From Denitrobaculum tricleocarpae (GTDB lineage Bacteria; Pseudomonadota; Alphaproteobacteria; Kiloniellales; Kiloniellaceae), in NCBI RefSeq assembly GCF_007004665.1, contig NZ_ML660058.1, positions 186,001 through 250,000 of the forward strand: 64,000 nt of DNA. The letters are read 5' to 3'. The position numbers were made by a program, and so were the translations under genes. Under the pieces are notes generated by a model. It did no database searches, was not told the origin of the DNA, and saw only the letters and a list, made by a program, of their open reading frames with translations. Positions 21,009 to 29,365 of this stretch are shown here, one piece after another. How positions within the stretch are numbered: position 1 is the first letter of the stretch; each line of letters opens with the position of its first letter.

Positions 21009-21872
21009 ATGGCGACGGTAAAGGCAGGTTTGATTCAGGTTGGTCTGAAGGGGGATACCTCAGGCACACCCGAGAGCATTCGCGAAAAGATGCTGGAGGC
21101 GCACATCCCCTTCATCGATCAGGCCGGGGCGGCGGGCGTGAACGTGCTCTGCTTCCAGGAGGTCTTTACCCAGCCTTACTTCTGCCCGAGCCAGGACGCC
21201 AAGTGGTATGCCGCCGCCGAGAAGATTCCCGACGGGCCGACGGTCAAGCTGATGCAGGAGTACGCCAAGAAGCACTCCATGGTGATCGTGGTGCCGATCT
21301 ATGAGGAAGAGATCACCGGCATCTACTACAACACCGCCGCCGTGATCGACGCCGACGGCAAGTATCTGGGCAAGTACCGCAAGACCCACATTCCCCAGGT
21401 CGCCGGCTTTTACGAGAAGTTCTTCTTCAAACCCGGCAGCTCCAACTGGCCGGTCTTCGAAACCGCCTTCTGCAAGCTCGGCGTCTACATCTGCTACGAC
21501 CGCCATTTCCCCGAGGGCTGGCGCGCGCTGGCCCTGAACGGTGCCGAGTACATCGTCAACCCCTCGGCCACCGTCGCGGGCCTGAGCCAGTATCTCTGGA
21601 AGCTGGAGCAGCCGGCCTCCGCCGTGGCCAATGGCGTCTACATCGGCGCCATCAACCGCCCCGGCACGGAAGACCCCTGGAACATCGGCCGCTTCTACGG
21701 CAGTTCCTATGTGGTCAATCCGCGCGGCGAGTTCCTGGTCGAAGCCAGTGAAGACAAGGACGAACTGGTCACTGCCGACATGGACATGGAGCTGGTCCGC
21801 GAGGTGCGCAACACCTGGCAGTTCTTCCGCGACCGCCGTCCCGAGACCTATGGCCGCCTGACGGATCTCTAG
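21009..21872 (+). CDS. Nitrilase-superfamily amidase, beta-ureidopropionase-like
   Basis: This 287-residue carbon-nitrogen hydrolase carries the full catalytic triad: Glu51 in 'CFQEVF', Lys125 in 'YRKTHIP' and Cys162 in 'YICYDRHFPEGWR'. The sequence 'KTHIPQVAGFYEKFFFKPG' and overall length resemble beta-ureidopropionase and N-carbamoylputrescine amidase, which cleave N-carbamoyl compounds to amine, CO2 and ammonia. Given the dihydropyrimidinase at 10295, beta-ureidopropionase is the better guess. The ATG at 21009 has CAGGAG upstream. The gene lies just after the 88-bp repeat array, whose last hairpin may influence its mRNA. Confidence 0.9.
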   Translation: MATVKAGLIQVGLKGDTSGTPESIREKMLEAHIPFIDQAGAAGVNVLCFQEVFTQPYFCPSQDAKWYAAAEKIPDGPTVKLMQEYAKKHSMVIVVPIYEEEITGIYYNTAAVIDADGKYLGKYRKTHIPQVAGFYEKFFFKPGSSNWPVFETAFCKLGVYICYDRHFPEGWRALALNGAEYIVNPSATVAGLSQYLWKLEQPASAVANGVYIGAINRPGTEDPWNIGRFYGSSYVVNPRGEFLVEASEDKDELVTADMDMELVREVRNTWQFFRDRRPETYGRLTDL

Positions 21873-22059
21873 AGCAGCCCCGGCCATTAGAACAGCCCGG
21901 CGCAGGGTCTCGAGTGCTATCGAAAGTTGGTTTGGTGTTAACGTAAGCCGGCACAGACTTTACTAATGAATTGGTGTTTACTATGACCTGACGTTCGCGC
22001 GAGAGAACTCGGGAATCTCGTCTTTGACCATTAAAAGAGAAAAATGTGATCAGAAGGCG

Positions 22060-23844
22060 ATGATCAGGTTTTACCGGCACTGTCTGTCATTTCTACTGGG
22101 GCTCTTGATCGTCGGCGCGCTGACGGGCGGTTACCCTGCGGTCTCGCCGGTGTTGGCGGACGAAAAGGCTGCCGCCGCCATCGGCTGTGAGAGCGAAGCA
22201 GGCGCGGCTTTGCCCGCCAATACGCTCTCCGAAAGTCCGCCGGGCGAAGCCCGGCCTTTGTCCGTCGCCACTTTCTCCGATGCCGCCGGCACGGTCGATC
22301 CCGCAGGAATCCTGGCCGAAAACTTTCTGGCCGATCCCTGTCTCTCGAGTTATCCCGTTCCGCCGCCGGGCGGGGCTCTCTGGTTCCGCTTCGACGTTAC
22401 CAACCCCTCCGACCTGGAGAAGCGCTGGTTCGTGACAACGATGGAAGCCATTGTCGATGACATCCGGCTTTACGAGCAAACGGCGGCTGGCCTTACATTG
22501 GTGTCGCGGACCGGACGCACCACGGCTTATCTGGAGCGGCCCGCGAAAAGCGGCCGGCTTGCCGTGCCATTGTCTCTCGAAGCCGGCAGCAGCACGACCT
22601 TCTATCTTCGGATCTCGGGTACCTTCGCACCCAAGACAACGCCGATCCTGATTTCGCCAGGCCTTCTGGCGGACCTCTCAAAGGTCACCAACAATCTCTT
22701 CCTGTCGATTGTCGGGTTTCTGGCGATCATGGCCGTTGTCAGCCTGATCCTCTATCGGCACATCGCGCCACGCTTTTCTGTCTACTATAGCTCTTACCTG
22801 GCCAGTCAGTTCGCTTTGGCGCTGATCTACCATGACTGGCTGGCGCAGATCCCCTTCATGAACCTGCCGGTAACTTTCGTGGCCCGCTGGTCGGTCTTCT
22901 GCGGCGGCGTCGGCACGCTTATCCTGATCCTGTTCTGCCGCGCGTTGTTAACGACCGGGGAAAGCTCGAAGCGCGAGGAACTGCTGTACCGGGCCTTGCT
23001 GGTTGTCGGCGCCGTCGTCGTTCTGGTGGCGGTCGCGGACCCCTGGCGATATTCAGGGCTGTTGTTTCTCCTGAGAACCCTGGTGCCGCTGATACTTCTG
23101 GCTCTGTCGCTGCGCAAGCATCGCGCCGGGCTGGTCCAGGCCCGTTGGGTGGCGGCAGGCCTGGCGGCACTGGTGTTCGGTATCGGCGTCGGGGCCTATG
23201 GATTCCTGTCGCCCGCCGCCATCGAACCGACCTCCTCCGCATTCGATCTGGTCTTCATGCGGCCATTGAACATGACCTACTTCGTGGCGGTGTTCTGTGA
23301 GCCGGTCTTCATGATGATCGCGATATCGGCAATGGCTGCCGTCATGCAAAAGCAGCGTCAGGCCGCGGTCGTCGAGGTTCAAGCGCTAAAGCAAAACTTG
23401 ACCTCCATCGAAAATGAATTCTCTGAAGTACAAAAAGCCACGAACGCCCGGCTCGAGGCCCTCGAAACCGCGCTGGCGAACGATCCTGAAAAGAAGGAGC
23501 ATCTCTCCGCCGAGCAGCAGTTCCTCGAGCGCGCGACGGAGTGTGTCCTGGATCACATCGGTGAGCCGGGCTTCGATGTGAATGAGCTGGCGGTCACGCT
23601 CGGTATCAGCCAGAAGACACTGGGCCGCCGCCTGAAAGACCTGCATGGCCTGACCCCGGCGGCCTTCATCCGGTCGGTGCGTTTGAACGTGGCCCGCGAT
23701 CTTATTTTACTGCGCCGCTACAACACGGTCGGCGAGGTCGCCTTCGCCGCGGGTTTCTCGAGCGTCGGGCATTTTGCCAAGCTCTACCGCCAGCAGTTCG
23801 AGGAAACGCCGAGCGAGACGCTTAAAGGTCTCTCCGGCGGTTAG
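22060..23844 (+). CDS. Membrane-bound AraC-type regulator with 7TMR-DISM sensor
   Basis: The 594-residue protein combines a signal sequence, a periplasmic 7TMR-DISM extracellular domain (about 85-205, 'ALWFRFDVTNPSDLEKRWFV'), seven transmembrane helices (about 215-430), a short coiled coil (about 435-480) and a C-terminal AraC helix-turn-helix (about 490-590, 'LAVTLGISQKTLGRRLKDLHG', 'VGEVAFAAGFSSVGHFAKLYRQQF'). 7TMR-DISM modules normally feed kinases or cyclases; here the output is direct DNA binding from the membrane. The periplasmic domain family usually binds carbohydrates or related ligands. I start at the ATG at 22060 with AAGG upstream; a TTG 12 codons earlier is possible. Confidence 0.88.
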   Translation: MIRFYRHCLSFLLGLLIVGALTGGYPAVSPVLADEKAAAAIGCESEAGAALPANTLSESPPGEARPLSVATFSDAAGTVDPAGILAENFLADPCLSSYPVPPPGGALWFRFDVTNPSDLEKRWFVTTMEAIVDDIRLYEQTAAGLTLVSRTGRTTAYLERPAKSGRLAVPLSLEAGSSTTFYLRISGTFAPKTTPILISPGLLADLSKVTNNLFLSIVGFLAIMAVVSLILYRHIAPRFSVYYSSYLASQFALALIYHDWLAQIPFMNLPVTFVARWSVFCGGVGTLILILFCRALLTTGESSKREELLYRALLVVGAVVVLVAVADPWRYSGLLFLLRTLVPLILLALSLRKHRAGLVQARWVAAGLAALVFGIGVGAYGFLSPAAIEPTSSAFDLVFMRPLNMTYFVAVFCEPVFMMIAISAMAAVMQKQRQAAVVEVQALKQNLTSIENEFSEVQKATNARLEALETALANDPEKKEHLSAEQQFLERATECVLDHIGEPGFDVNELAVTLGISQKTLGRRLKDLHGLTPAAFIRSVRLNVARDLILLRRYNTVGEVAFAAGFSSVGHFAKLYRQQFEETPSETLKGLSGG

Positions 23845-23946
23845 AGCGTGATGGCTGGGTGGGAGAGAGCCGAATCGCGATTGATTTTAGCTCTTCATCG
23901 CCAACATTATGATTGAGCGCTTTCAAAACCTTAGGACCCAGCTGTG

Positions 23947-24210
23947 ATGACCGGCACTTCCTCCGGCACAAATCTCTTCATTCTCTTTGTCTATACGGCG
24001 GCCTTCGGCTACCTCTTCAAGCTCTATGCCTTTCGGAGCGTGCGCATTGCGCTGGAGGCCTCGGGCAATCACTTCCGGTTCGAAGAGCTTTATGCGCCTG
24101 GAAACCGGGGCAACTCCCTGCTGGCGGTGGTGAGCTTTGTTGCCTTTTGGCTGCCTGTCGTGCTGCTGGTCGCGGATCCGGCTTATCTGCGGCTCTTCGT
24201 CGGGAAATGA
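23947..24210 (+). CDS. Small two-helix membrane protein
   Basis: An 87-residue product with hydrophobic segments near residues 9-25 and 58-78 and a charged middle. I do not recognise its family. Its stop overlaps the next start as ATGA, so it is translationally coupled to the lipoprotein hydrolase, and the two probably work together at the membrane. A TTAGGA sequence lies upstream of the ATG. Confidence 0.7.
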   Translation: MTGTSSGTNLFILFVYTAAFGYLFKLYAFRSVRIALEASGNHFRFEELYAPGNRGNSLLAVVSFVAFWLPVVLLVADPAYLRLFVGK

Positions 24211-25442
24211 AGCCACGCTTTATGCCGGTCAGGCTGCAACGATCACACCTTTTCACGCTGAGCGGTAAAGCCTTCCTGGTCCTCCTGTTTCCGCTCTTGC
24301 TCGCCGCCTGCGTCTCGCCGGAAAGCTGGGAGGCGGTGCGGGTGCTCAAGGATATCGATGCGGGCGAGGCCCCCAGCGCGCTGAAGGAGACGACGCCCAC
24401 CCCGACCCGGCGGGAGATCAGCTACAGTGTCGTCCAGCCGGAGAACGGCCGGCCGGGTCCCTTACAGACTGCCGATCTCTACCACCCAAACCGCGCCGAT
24501 CCCGACGATCTGGACGGCGCCCTGGTGCTGGTCCCGGGCTTCACCCCGAGCGGCAAGAACGACCGGCGGCTGGTGGCGCTCGCCAGATCTTTTGCCCGGA
24601 CCGGTTTTCTGGTGCTGGTGCCGGATCTGCTGGGGTCCCGCGAAACCCGGGTGCGCCTGGGCGATGCGCGGCGGATCGCCGATGCCATGGTGCATCTTTC
24701 AAGCCGACCCGAGATCGAGGCTTTAAACGGCGAAGGGACAGTTCCCCAGGTCGGTGTCGTCGCCATCTCCTATGCGGTCGGCCTTGCGGTCCTGGCCACC
24801 ACGGAAGCGGACGCGAAAGACCGCACCGGCTTTTTGGTCGGGCTGGGCGGCTATTACGACACCACCGAGATCGTGCGCTTTACCACCACCGGCGCCTACC
24901 GTGTGCCGGGCGAGCGACGCTGGCGCAGCGCTCAGCCTTTGCGGCCCGCCAAGTGGTATTTCCTCTCGGGCAATATCGAGGCCCTGACGGATCCGGATGA
25001 CCGCGCCACCCTGACCGCCATCGCCGATATCCGGCAGCGCAGCGGCCGCGCGGCTCTGCTTGATGGGCAGGGCAGGGATCTCGTCGCGCAACTCGGTCCC
25101 GAGGGCCGCGATCTCTACAGCCTCATGACCAACGAAGACCCCGCGCAGGTCGCGCCTCTGCTCGCAGGCTTGCCGGAAAGCCTGCGAAGACAGCTCGACG
25201 CCCTGAGCTTGAAAAACCGAGAACTCTCGCACCTGACCGGCCGCCTGATCCTGATCCACGGCCGTGAGGACCCCCTGGTGCCCTTCAGCGAGAGCATCGC
25301 GCTCAGCGATGCCGTGCCCGAGACCGAGCTCTTCCTGATCGACGGCTTCTCCCACATCAACCCGCGCTCGGTCGGCGTAATCGGGCAGCTTCAGCTGGCG
25401 GACGCCATCCAGGCGATCCTGGCCCGGCGGAAAAGCAAATAG
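24207..25442 (+). CDS. Alpha/beta-hydrolase-like lipoprotein
   Basis: The 411-residue protein begins with a lipoprotein signal peptide whose lipobox is LLAAC, so it is anchored to a membrane outside the cytoplasm. The rest shows an alpha/beta-hydrolase fold: an oxyanion-region 'LVLVPGFTPSGKNDRR', a nucleophile position in 'VVAISYAVGLAVL', an acid region 'LILIHGREDPLVP' and a catalytic His in 'IDGFSHINP'. The nucleophile elbow reads Ala-Ile-Ser-Tyr-Ala and not Gly-x-Ser-x-Gly, so activity may be altered. The frame is open about 290 bases further upstream, but the ATG coupled to the preceding gene and the lipobox fix the start. The substrate is unknown. Confidence 0.82.
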   Translation: MKPRFMPVRLQRSHLFTLSGKAFLVLLFPLLLAACVSPESWEAVRVLKDIDAGEAPSALKETTPTPTRREISYSVVQPENGRPGPLQTADLYHPNRADPDDLDGALVLVPGFTPSGKNDRRLVALARSFARTGFLVLVPDLLGSRETRVRLGDARRIADAMVHLSSRPEIEALNGEGTVPQVGVVAISYAVGLAVLATTEADAKDRTGFLVGLGGYYDTTEIVRFTTTGAYRVPGERRWRSAQPLRPAKWYFLSGNIEALTDPDDRATLTAIADIRQRSGRAALLDGQGRDLVAQLGPEGRDLYSLMTNEDPAQVAPLLAGLPESLRRQLDALSLKNRELSHLTGRLILIHGREDPLVPFSESIALSDAVPETELFLIDGFSHINPRSVGVIGQLQLADAIQAILARRKSK

Positions 25443-25478
25443 AAGCTCTCAAACCGGTCTATAGTGAGAATCGGAACT

Positions 25479-26165
25479 CTACCTCACGACCTCCACTTTG
25501 TAGGCGTCGTGGCAGGCACGGCAGGCCATGGTGATCTCCTGCAGGCCCTCGAGAAGGGCACGGTAGTCTTCGGGCGTCGCGGGGCTCGCCGCGTTCCGAG
25601 CGGTGGCTGCGAAGGACTCGGCGGCTTCATGGAAGACGTCGCCCATGGCGCGGAAATCCTCGGGCATGTAACGCCCGAAGCCCGGACCCATGGCCATGCC
25701 GCCACCCATGCCTTTCCCCTGACCCTGGCCGCCTCCTGCGCCCATCTGTCCGTCGCCCATCTGTCCGTCTCGAGCCGCGCGCCTGGCTTTAAAGCGCTCC
25801 TTCGCGGCGGCGATCTCCTCCTCGCTCGCGCCCTGTTTCGCCATGGACGCCCAGCGGTGATGGCCCTGGGTCATCTGAAGTTCCGCGATGCTGGCCGCCG
25901 CCTCGAAATCCTCTTCGGCCAGCGCCGCCATCACATCGTCCAGGTTCGCCATATGCGTGCGCATCTCGGCGAGGAAAGCCGCGGCCACATCAGCGGGTAG
26001 CTGGACCGCCGCGCGCGGATCCTCCTCCGCCGAGACCGGCGCGAGGGGAAGAGCTAATGAGGCCGCGAGCAGGGCAGCGCAGAGCTTTTTCTTCAGGCTT
26101 CGGTGTCTGTTGTGAAATGTCGGGTGAAGGGCGGGATACTTGGTCCCGGTTTCCAGGGCGCGCAT
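25479..26165 (-). CDS. Periplasmic c-type cytochrome with C-terminal heme motif
   Basis: A signal peptide (residues about 25-46 after a basic stretch) precedes a mostly helical protein of 228 residues with a single heme motif, CRACH, nine residues before the C-terminus. A heme site at the end of a helical bundle is the layout of cytochrome c' and related class II cytochromes, which bind NO. Unusually, a Gly/Gln/Met-rich stretch of about 35 residues with six Met interrupts the helical region in the middle. AGGAAAG precedes the ATG at 26165. Electron transfer or NO binding is plausible; neither is proven. Confidence 0.8.
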   Translation of the reverse strand: MRALETGTKYPALHPTFHNRHRSLKKKLCAALLAASLALPLAPVSAEEDPRAAVQLPADVAAAFLAEMRTHMANLDDVMAALAEEDFEAAASIAELQMTQGHHRWASMAKQGASEEEIAAAKERFKARRAARDGQMGDGQMGAGGGQGQGKGMGGGMAMGPGFGRYMPEDFRAMGDVFHEAAESFAATARNAASPATPEDYRALLEGLQEITMACRACHDAYKVEVVR

Positions 26166-26537
26166 CTCAAATTCTTTCCTGTCATTGGTGGTCGAACCGG
26201 CCTGGAACAACAATAGCGCCCACTCGCAAGAGCGCCTTGACTTCGGTCAGTTCTGCTTGCGGTGAGAGGCCTGGAACTGACCCCCTTTGCTTTCATGCAT
26301 CCTCCGTCCACGAAGCTCCGGCACTCCGTCGCGCGGTCCGGCCAGCCGAAGCGGGTGAATCTCCTGCCGTCTCTTCAGCCTAAAGAGGTGGAGGCAGGGC
26401 GTTGCAGATCCGATCTCGGCGGACATTGTTCCAAAACGGACAAACTTGCGCGCATATTGGACAAAATGGCTGGCAGCCCTTGTTCTCATACATACAAACG
26501 GGTTTCTTGGCGGCAGAGATTTTGGGGAGATCAGAAC
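26166..26537. other. Gap between cytochrome and first PEP-CTERM gene
   Basis: About 370 bases. The first part holds the cytochrome promoter. The last 110 bases are the start of a long direct repeat shared with the second PEP-CTERM gene. No gene is seen. Confidence 0.5.
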
Positions 26538-26614
26538 ATGATGAAATCATTCCAGGGACTGGCCTTGGCCGTGGCCCTAGCCCTTTTCGCAACACTTCCG
26601 GGGACTGCAAAAGC
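26427..26614 (+). repeat. Long direct repeat, copy 1 (upstream region plus signal peptide)
   Basis: This segment aligns without gaps, 725 bases apart, to 27152-27339 and covers 111 bases of upstream DNA plus the signal-peptide codons. Upstream, two GGACAAA motifs lie 21 bases (two helical turns) apart, at about 26437 and 26458, and both are kept in the second copy, as expected of a bound regulator site. Identity is very high through the promoter, ribosome binding site and first 20 codons. Confidence 0.85.
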
Positions 26615-27086
26615 AACGCTCATCGGTGATGAGGTGAGTCTGGAAATTTTCTCAAATGGTCAAAGCGTTCTCGGCCCCTTGACAGAGACAGTGAGAGGTG
26701 GCGTTGAGTTCAACCCGCGAAATAGACTCACTTTCGATGTCGGTGCCTCCAGTATTGAGATCACGAGCTTAATCGGCCCCGCTGGGTTTGCAACCAATAT
26801 CGACTTTGTCTTTACCGATCTGGACTGGGTCGGTGAGGCGGGTGTGATCGTGGACGTCTTATTGAACTCGGTTCAGGGTATCGGCAGTGTGAGTTTCACC
26901 GAGGACAGCGTGACCTTCTCTGTGCTTGAGGATGATCTCGTTGTCCCTGGAGTGCTGGCCTCGATCGAACTTGTCACGCGGCACGCCAGCGTCGCCGTCC
27001 CCGAGCCCGCCACGCTGGCGCTGTTCGGCTTTGGTCTCGCAGGCCTCGGCTTTGCTCGGCGTAGGCGGATGTGGGGCAGGGAGTAA
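26538..27086 (+). CDS. PEP-CTERM sorting-signal protein 1
   Basis: The 182-residue exported protein has a signal peptide (MMKSFQGLALAVALALFATL, cleaved near AKA) and a C-terminal PEP-CTERM tripartite signal: VPEPATLAL, a hydrophobic helix and the basic tail ARRRR. Such proteins are cut by exosortase in the inner membrane and often become part of biofilm matrix or the cell surface. The middle is beta-rich, and I do not recognise a domain. GGGGAGA precedes the start. The next gene is a paralogue at both ends only; the central regions differ. No exosortase or PEP-CTERM regulator gene is in the window. Confidence 0.88.
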   Translation: MMKSFQGLALAVALALFATLPGTAKATLIGDEVSLEIFSNGQSVLGPLTETVRGGVEFNPRNRLTFDVGASSIEITSLIGPAGFATNIDFVFTDLDWVGEAGVIVDVLLNSVQGIGSVSFTEDSVTFSVLEDDLVVPGVLASIELVTRHASVAVPEPATLALFGFGLAGLGFARRRRMWGRE

Positions 27087-27151
27087 GTTCGGCCAACCAG
27101 GTAAATGAAGCCCGTGGTTTTCCGGTCCAGTTATGTGAATCCGATCCACAC

Positions 27152-27339
27152 TGTTCCAAAACGGACAAACTTGCGCGCGTATTGGACAAAATGGCTGCCA
27201 GCCCTTGTTCTTCTGCATGCAAACGGGTTTCTTCCCCGCATAGAGTTTGGGGAGCGCAGAACATGATGAAATCATTCCAGGGACTGGCCTTTGCCGTGGC
27301 CCTAGCCCTTTTTGCAACACATTCCGGCACTGCGAAGGC
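27152..27339 (+). repeat. Long direct repeat, copy 2
   Basis: Copy of 26427-26614, including both GGACAAA boxes, the ribosome binding region and signal-peptide codons. Its placement exactly before the second PEP-CTERM gene shows that promoter and export signal moved or were duplicated as a unit. Confidence 0.85.
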
Positions 27340-27886
27340 CGTACCCATGCTGATCGTCGAGAATGGAGAGTTGCTCGGCGCGGACAACGTCGACGTCAAC
27401 GGAACGCTCTTCGACGTCAGGTTCCGGGACGGCACCTGCAGCGCGATTTTCTCTGGCTGCGATAACCCGTCGGAAGACTTCGCCTTCGCCGACGCGAATT
27501 CCGCCAAGGCGGCGGCCCAGGCCCTGTTGGATCAGGTGTTCCTTGACGGTCCGGCGGGCCTGTTCGACTCAAACCCTGAGCTCACGCTCGGATGTTCGGC
27601 TTCGGAACTATGCCTCGCGAATATTCCCTACGCGCAGTCGGTTCCCGGCAAGTTTGAGTTCGTCTCCGCGCGAAACCTGCCGGATCTCGTAGAACCGCCC
27701 TTCGAGTTCGAGAACACAGGAGACTCCGATTTCGACTTCTCGGACAACGGATTTGCGGTCTTCGCGGTTTTCACCTCCGCTGGCCCGTCAGTGGCTGTTC
27801 CGGAGCCTGCTTCTCTTGCCCTCTTCAGTTTCGGCCTTGCCGGTTTCATCTTTGCCCGGCGCGGTCGAAGCCAGCGAGCGACCTGA
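27263..27886 (+). CDS. PEP-CTERM sorting-signal protein 2
   Basis: The 207-residue protein shares its first 25 residues with the upstream PEP-CTERM protein (MMKSFQGLAFAVALALFAT) and ends in VPEPASLAL, a membrane helix and ARRGRSQR, the exosortase signal. The middle is unrelated to its neighbour: Asp/Phe-rich and carrying four Cys (in GTCSAIFSGCD and LGCSASELC) that could form two disulfides. This suggests a modular surface protein family with variable centres. A strong terminator follows. Confidence 0.88.
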   Translation: MMKSFQGLAFAVALALFATHSGTAKAVPMLIVENGELLGADNVDVNGTLFDVRFRDGTCSAIFSGCDNPSEDFAFADANSAKAAAQALLDQVFLDGPAGLFDSNPELTLGCSASELCLANIPYAQSVPGKFEFVSARNLPDLVEPPFEFENTGDSDFDFSDNGFAVFAVFTSAGPSVAVPEPASLALFSFGLAGFIFARRGRSQRAT

Positions 27887-27905
27887 GAGGAACTCGCTGA
27901 CACCT

Positions 27906-27942
27906 GCAGCGGCTCCTGCACCGGGGCCGCTGCTCTTTTTTT
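27906..27942 (+). terminator. Rho-independent terminator after PEP-CTERM gene 2
   Basis: A perfect 8-bp stem (GCAGCGGC with GCCGCTGC) closes a 12-base loop and is followed by TCTTTTTTT, 20 bases after the stop codon. Confidence 0.88.
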
Positions 27943-27955
27943 GCGGGATGCGGCC

Positions 27956-28618
27956 CTACCGTCTCTCGAGCTTCCGGCAGTCCGCCGTGCGGTCCTGCCA
28001 GCCGTGGCGCACCAGTTCCGGGTCTTCGTGCTCTTCCTCGGGCCAGCCGATGCAGAGGTAGGCGACCAGGGACCAGTTCTCGGGCACGCCCAGATCATTC
28101 GTGGCTTGTTCCGGATCCAGGATCGAGACCCAGCCGACTCCGATACCCCGCGTGCGGGCCGTCAGCCAGAGGGTGTGGACCGCGAGGATGGCGGAGTAAC
28201 GCAGGGTCTCGGGCATGGTCCGGCTGCCCAGGCCGTGGCCCTGCAGGGTCTGCTCGTCGCAGAAGACCGCGAGCTGTACGGGCGCCATGTCCAGGCCGGA
28301 GAGCTTGAGCCCGGCGTAGCGTTCCGCCTGTTCCCCCTGGTAACCCTCTAGCGCTTCGGCGTTGGCCGCTTCGAAATTTTCTCTGATTGCCGTTCGGGCT
28401 TCGGCGCTCTCCACCGCCACGAAGCGCCAGGGCTGGCTGTTACCCACCGAAGGAGCGAGACAGGCCAGGTCCAAAAGCTCGCCGATCACCTCGGCCGGAA
28501 CCGGATCGGGCTTGAAGCGCCGCACGTCGCGCCGCCAGCGCAGCAGCTGTGTGAGCTCATCACGGAACGGCTCGGTAAAGCGCGGCGGGGTTTCCTGGGT
28601 GTCTCGGGCGGGCATCAC
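27956..28618 (-). CDS. bluB: 5,6-dimethylbenzimidazole synthase BluB
   Basis: BluB breaks up reduced FMN with oxygen to make dimethylbenzimidazole, the lower ligand of vitamin B12. The 220-residue protein has the nitroreductase-like fold with BluB hallmarks: 'RRDVRRFKPDPVP', 'LACLAPSVGNSQPWRFV', 'RYAGLKLSGLDMAPVQLAVFCD' and 'GVGWVSILDP'. Length matches the family. It fits the aerobic cobalamin genes at 53-59 kb although it is not linked to them. Two adjacent ATGs start the gene; the first is used here. Confidence 0.93.
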   Translation of the reverse strand: MMPARDTQETPPRFTEPFRDELTQLLRWRRDVRRFKPDPVPAEVIGELLDLACLAPSVGNSQPWRFVAVESAEARTAIRENFEAANAEALEGYQGEQAERYAGLKLSGLDMAPVQLAVFCDEQTLQGHGLGSRTMPETLRYSAILAVHTLWLTARTRGIGVGWVSILDPEQATNDLGVPENWSLVAYLCIGWPEEEHEDPELVRHGWQDRTADCRKLERR

Positions 28619-28735
28619 GGTGGATCAGGGCTTCCGGAGAATGACGACATCCTCTCCGGCTTAAGCCGATGCGGGGAGGCCGTCAATCAGAAGATGCCGC
28701 CGGTCAAACAGCTTGTTGCCGGAGCAGGGGCCCGA

Positions 28736-29143
28736 TCAACGCGCAGCGGCCTGCCGGGCGCGCACGATCTTGCAGGTAAGGTCCCGCTTTTCGGCGATGA
28801 GCTGCAGTACCTCTGCCTTGCCCTGAGCCTGGACCGCGAAAAAATCGAGATATACGGTTTTGCCGTCCGCGGTCTCAAAGCTGGAACAGATCACATAGTG
28901 GTCGCCGACTTTCAGAACCACCGCGGAAACGTCGGCGGGCTCGTAGGTCTCGAGCGTGCCGCTCGCTTGGTTCAGATGATAGAACTTTCCGTCAATCGAG
29001 TTGGCATTGATGTAGTCCACCATGGCTGCCCGCAGCTCGGATCTCAGCTCGGTCGAGGCGGTTTCCGCACGCGCCGGCGTATGGGCGAAGCCCGCTGCGA
29101 CGCAGGCCGATAAAGCAAGTCTGGGTAACAGTTTGTGAAGCAT
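28736..29143 (-). CDS. Small secreted protein, three-member family (paralogue 1)
   Basis: A 135-residue protein with a signal peptide cleaved near ARA-ET. The mature part starts with the family block 'STELRSELRAAMVDYINANSIDGKFYHLN' (in segments), then two hydrophobic strands, 'YVICSSFETADGK' with one conserved Cys, and an amphipathic C-terminal helix. I recognise no described domain. The start at 29143 has GGAGGG upstream. Two paralogues lie at 29366 and 33987. All three share an operator-like palindrome exactly 57 bp upstream, so they are probably induced together. Export and conserved Cys suggest an envelope role. Confidence 0.82.
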   Translation of the reverse strand: MLHKLLPRLALSACVAAGFAHTPARAETASTELRSELRAAMVDYINANSIDGKFYHLNQASGTLETYEPADVSAVVLKVGDHYVICSSFETADGKTVYLDFFAVQAQGKAEVLQLIAEKRDLTCKIVRARQAAAR

Positions 29144-29200
29144 GACGGCCCTCCGTATCAATCTGGAAGGAGCATGCCGAAGATGCCACGGAAACTGCAT

Positions 29201-29233
29201 CCCCATTTGAGGGGTCTTTTAGATAAAAGTAGC
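29201..29233 (-). promoter_or_regulatory. Conserved palindromic upstream element, paralogue 1
   Basis: CCCCATTTGAGGGG is followed by the perfect inverted repeat CTTTTAGATAAAAG on the plus strand. Its near edge is 57 bases before the ATG of the gene at 29143. The same pair appears before the paralogue at 34394, and the CCCC-GGGG part before the one at 29791. Confidence 0.75.
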
Positions 29234-29285
29234 CGAATGAATTAAGGCATTGAAAAATATATAATAGTCTTCACGCGCAAGCGAC

Positions 29286-29326
29286 GCAAAAAGCCGCAGG
29301 GCCGCCACTGTACAGCGGCGGCCCTG
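29286..29326 (-). terminator. Terminator of paralogue 2
   Basis: A perfect 10-bp stem (CAGGGCCGCC with GGCGGCCCTG) with a 10-base loop is followed on the minus strand by CGGCTTTTT. It lies 40 bases after the stop of the gene at 29366. Confidence 0.85.
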
Positions 29327-29365
29327 GCGGCCATGAAATGGCTTCTGCCTGTTCAGGCGGCGCGG

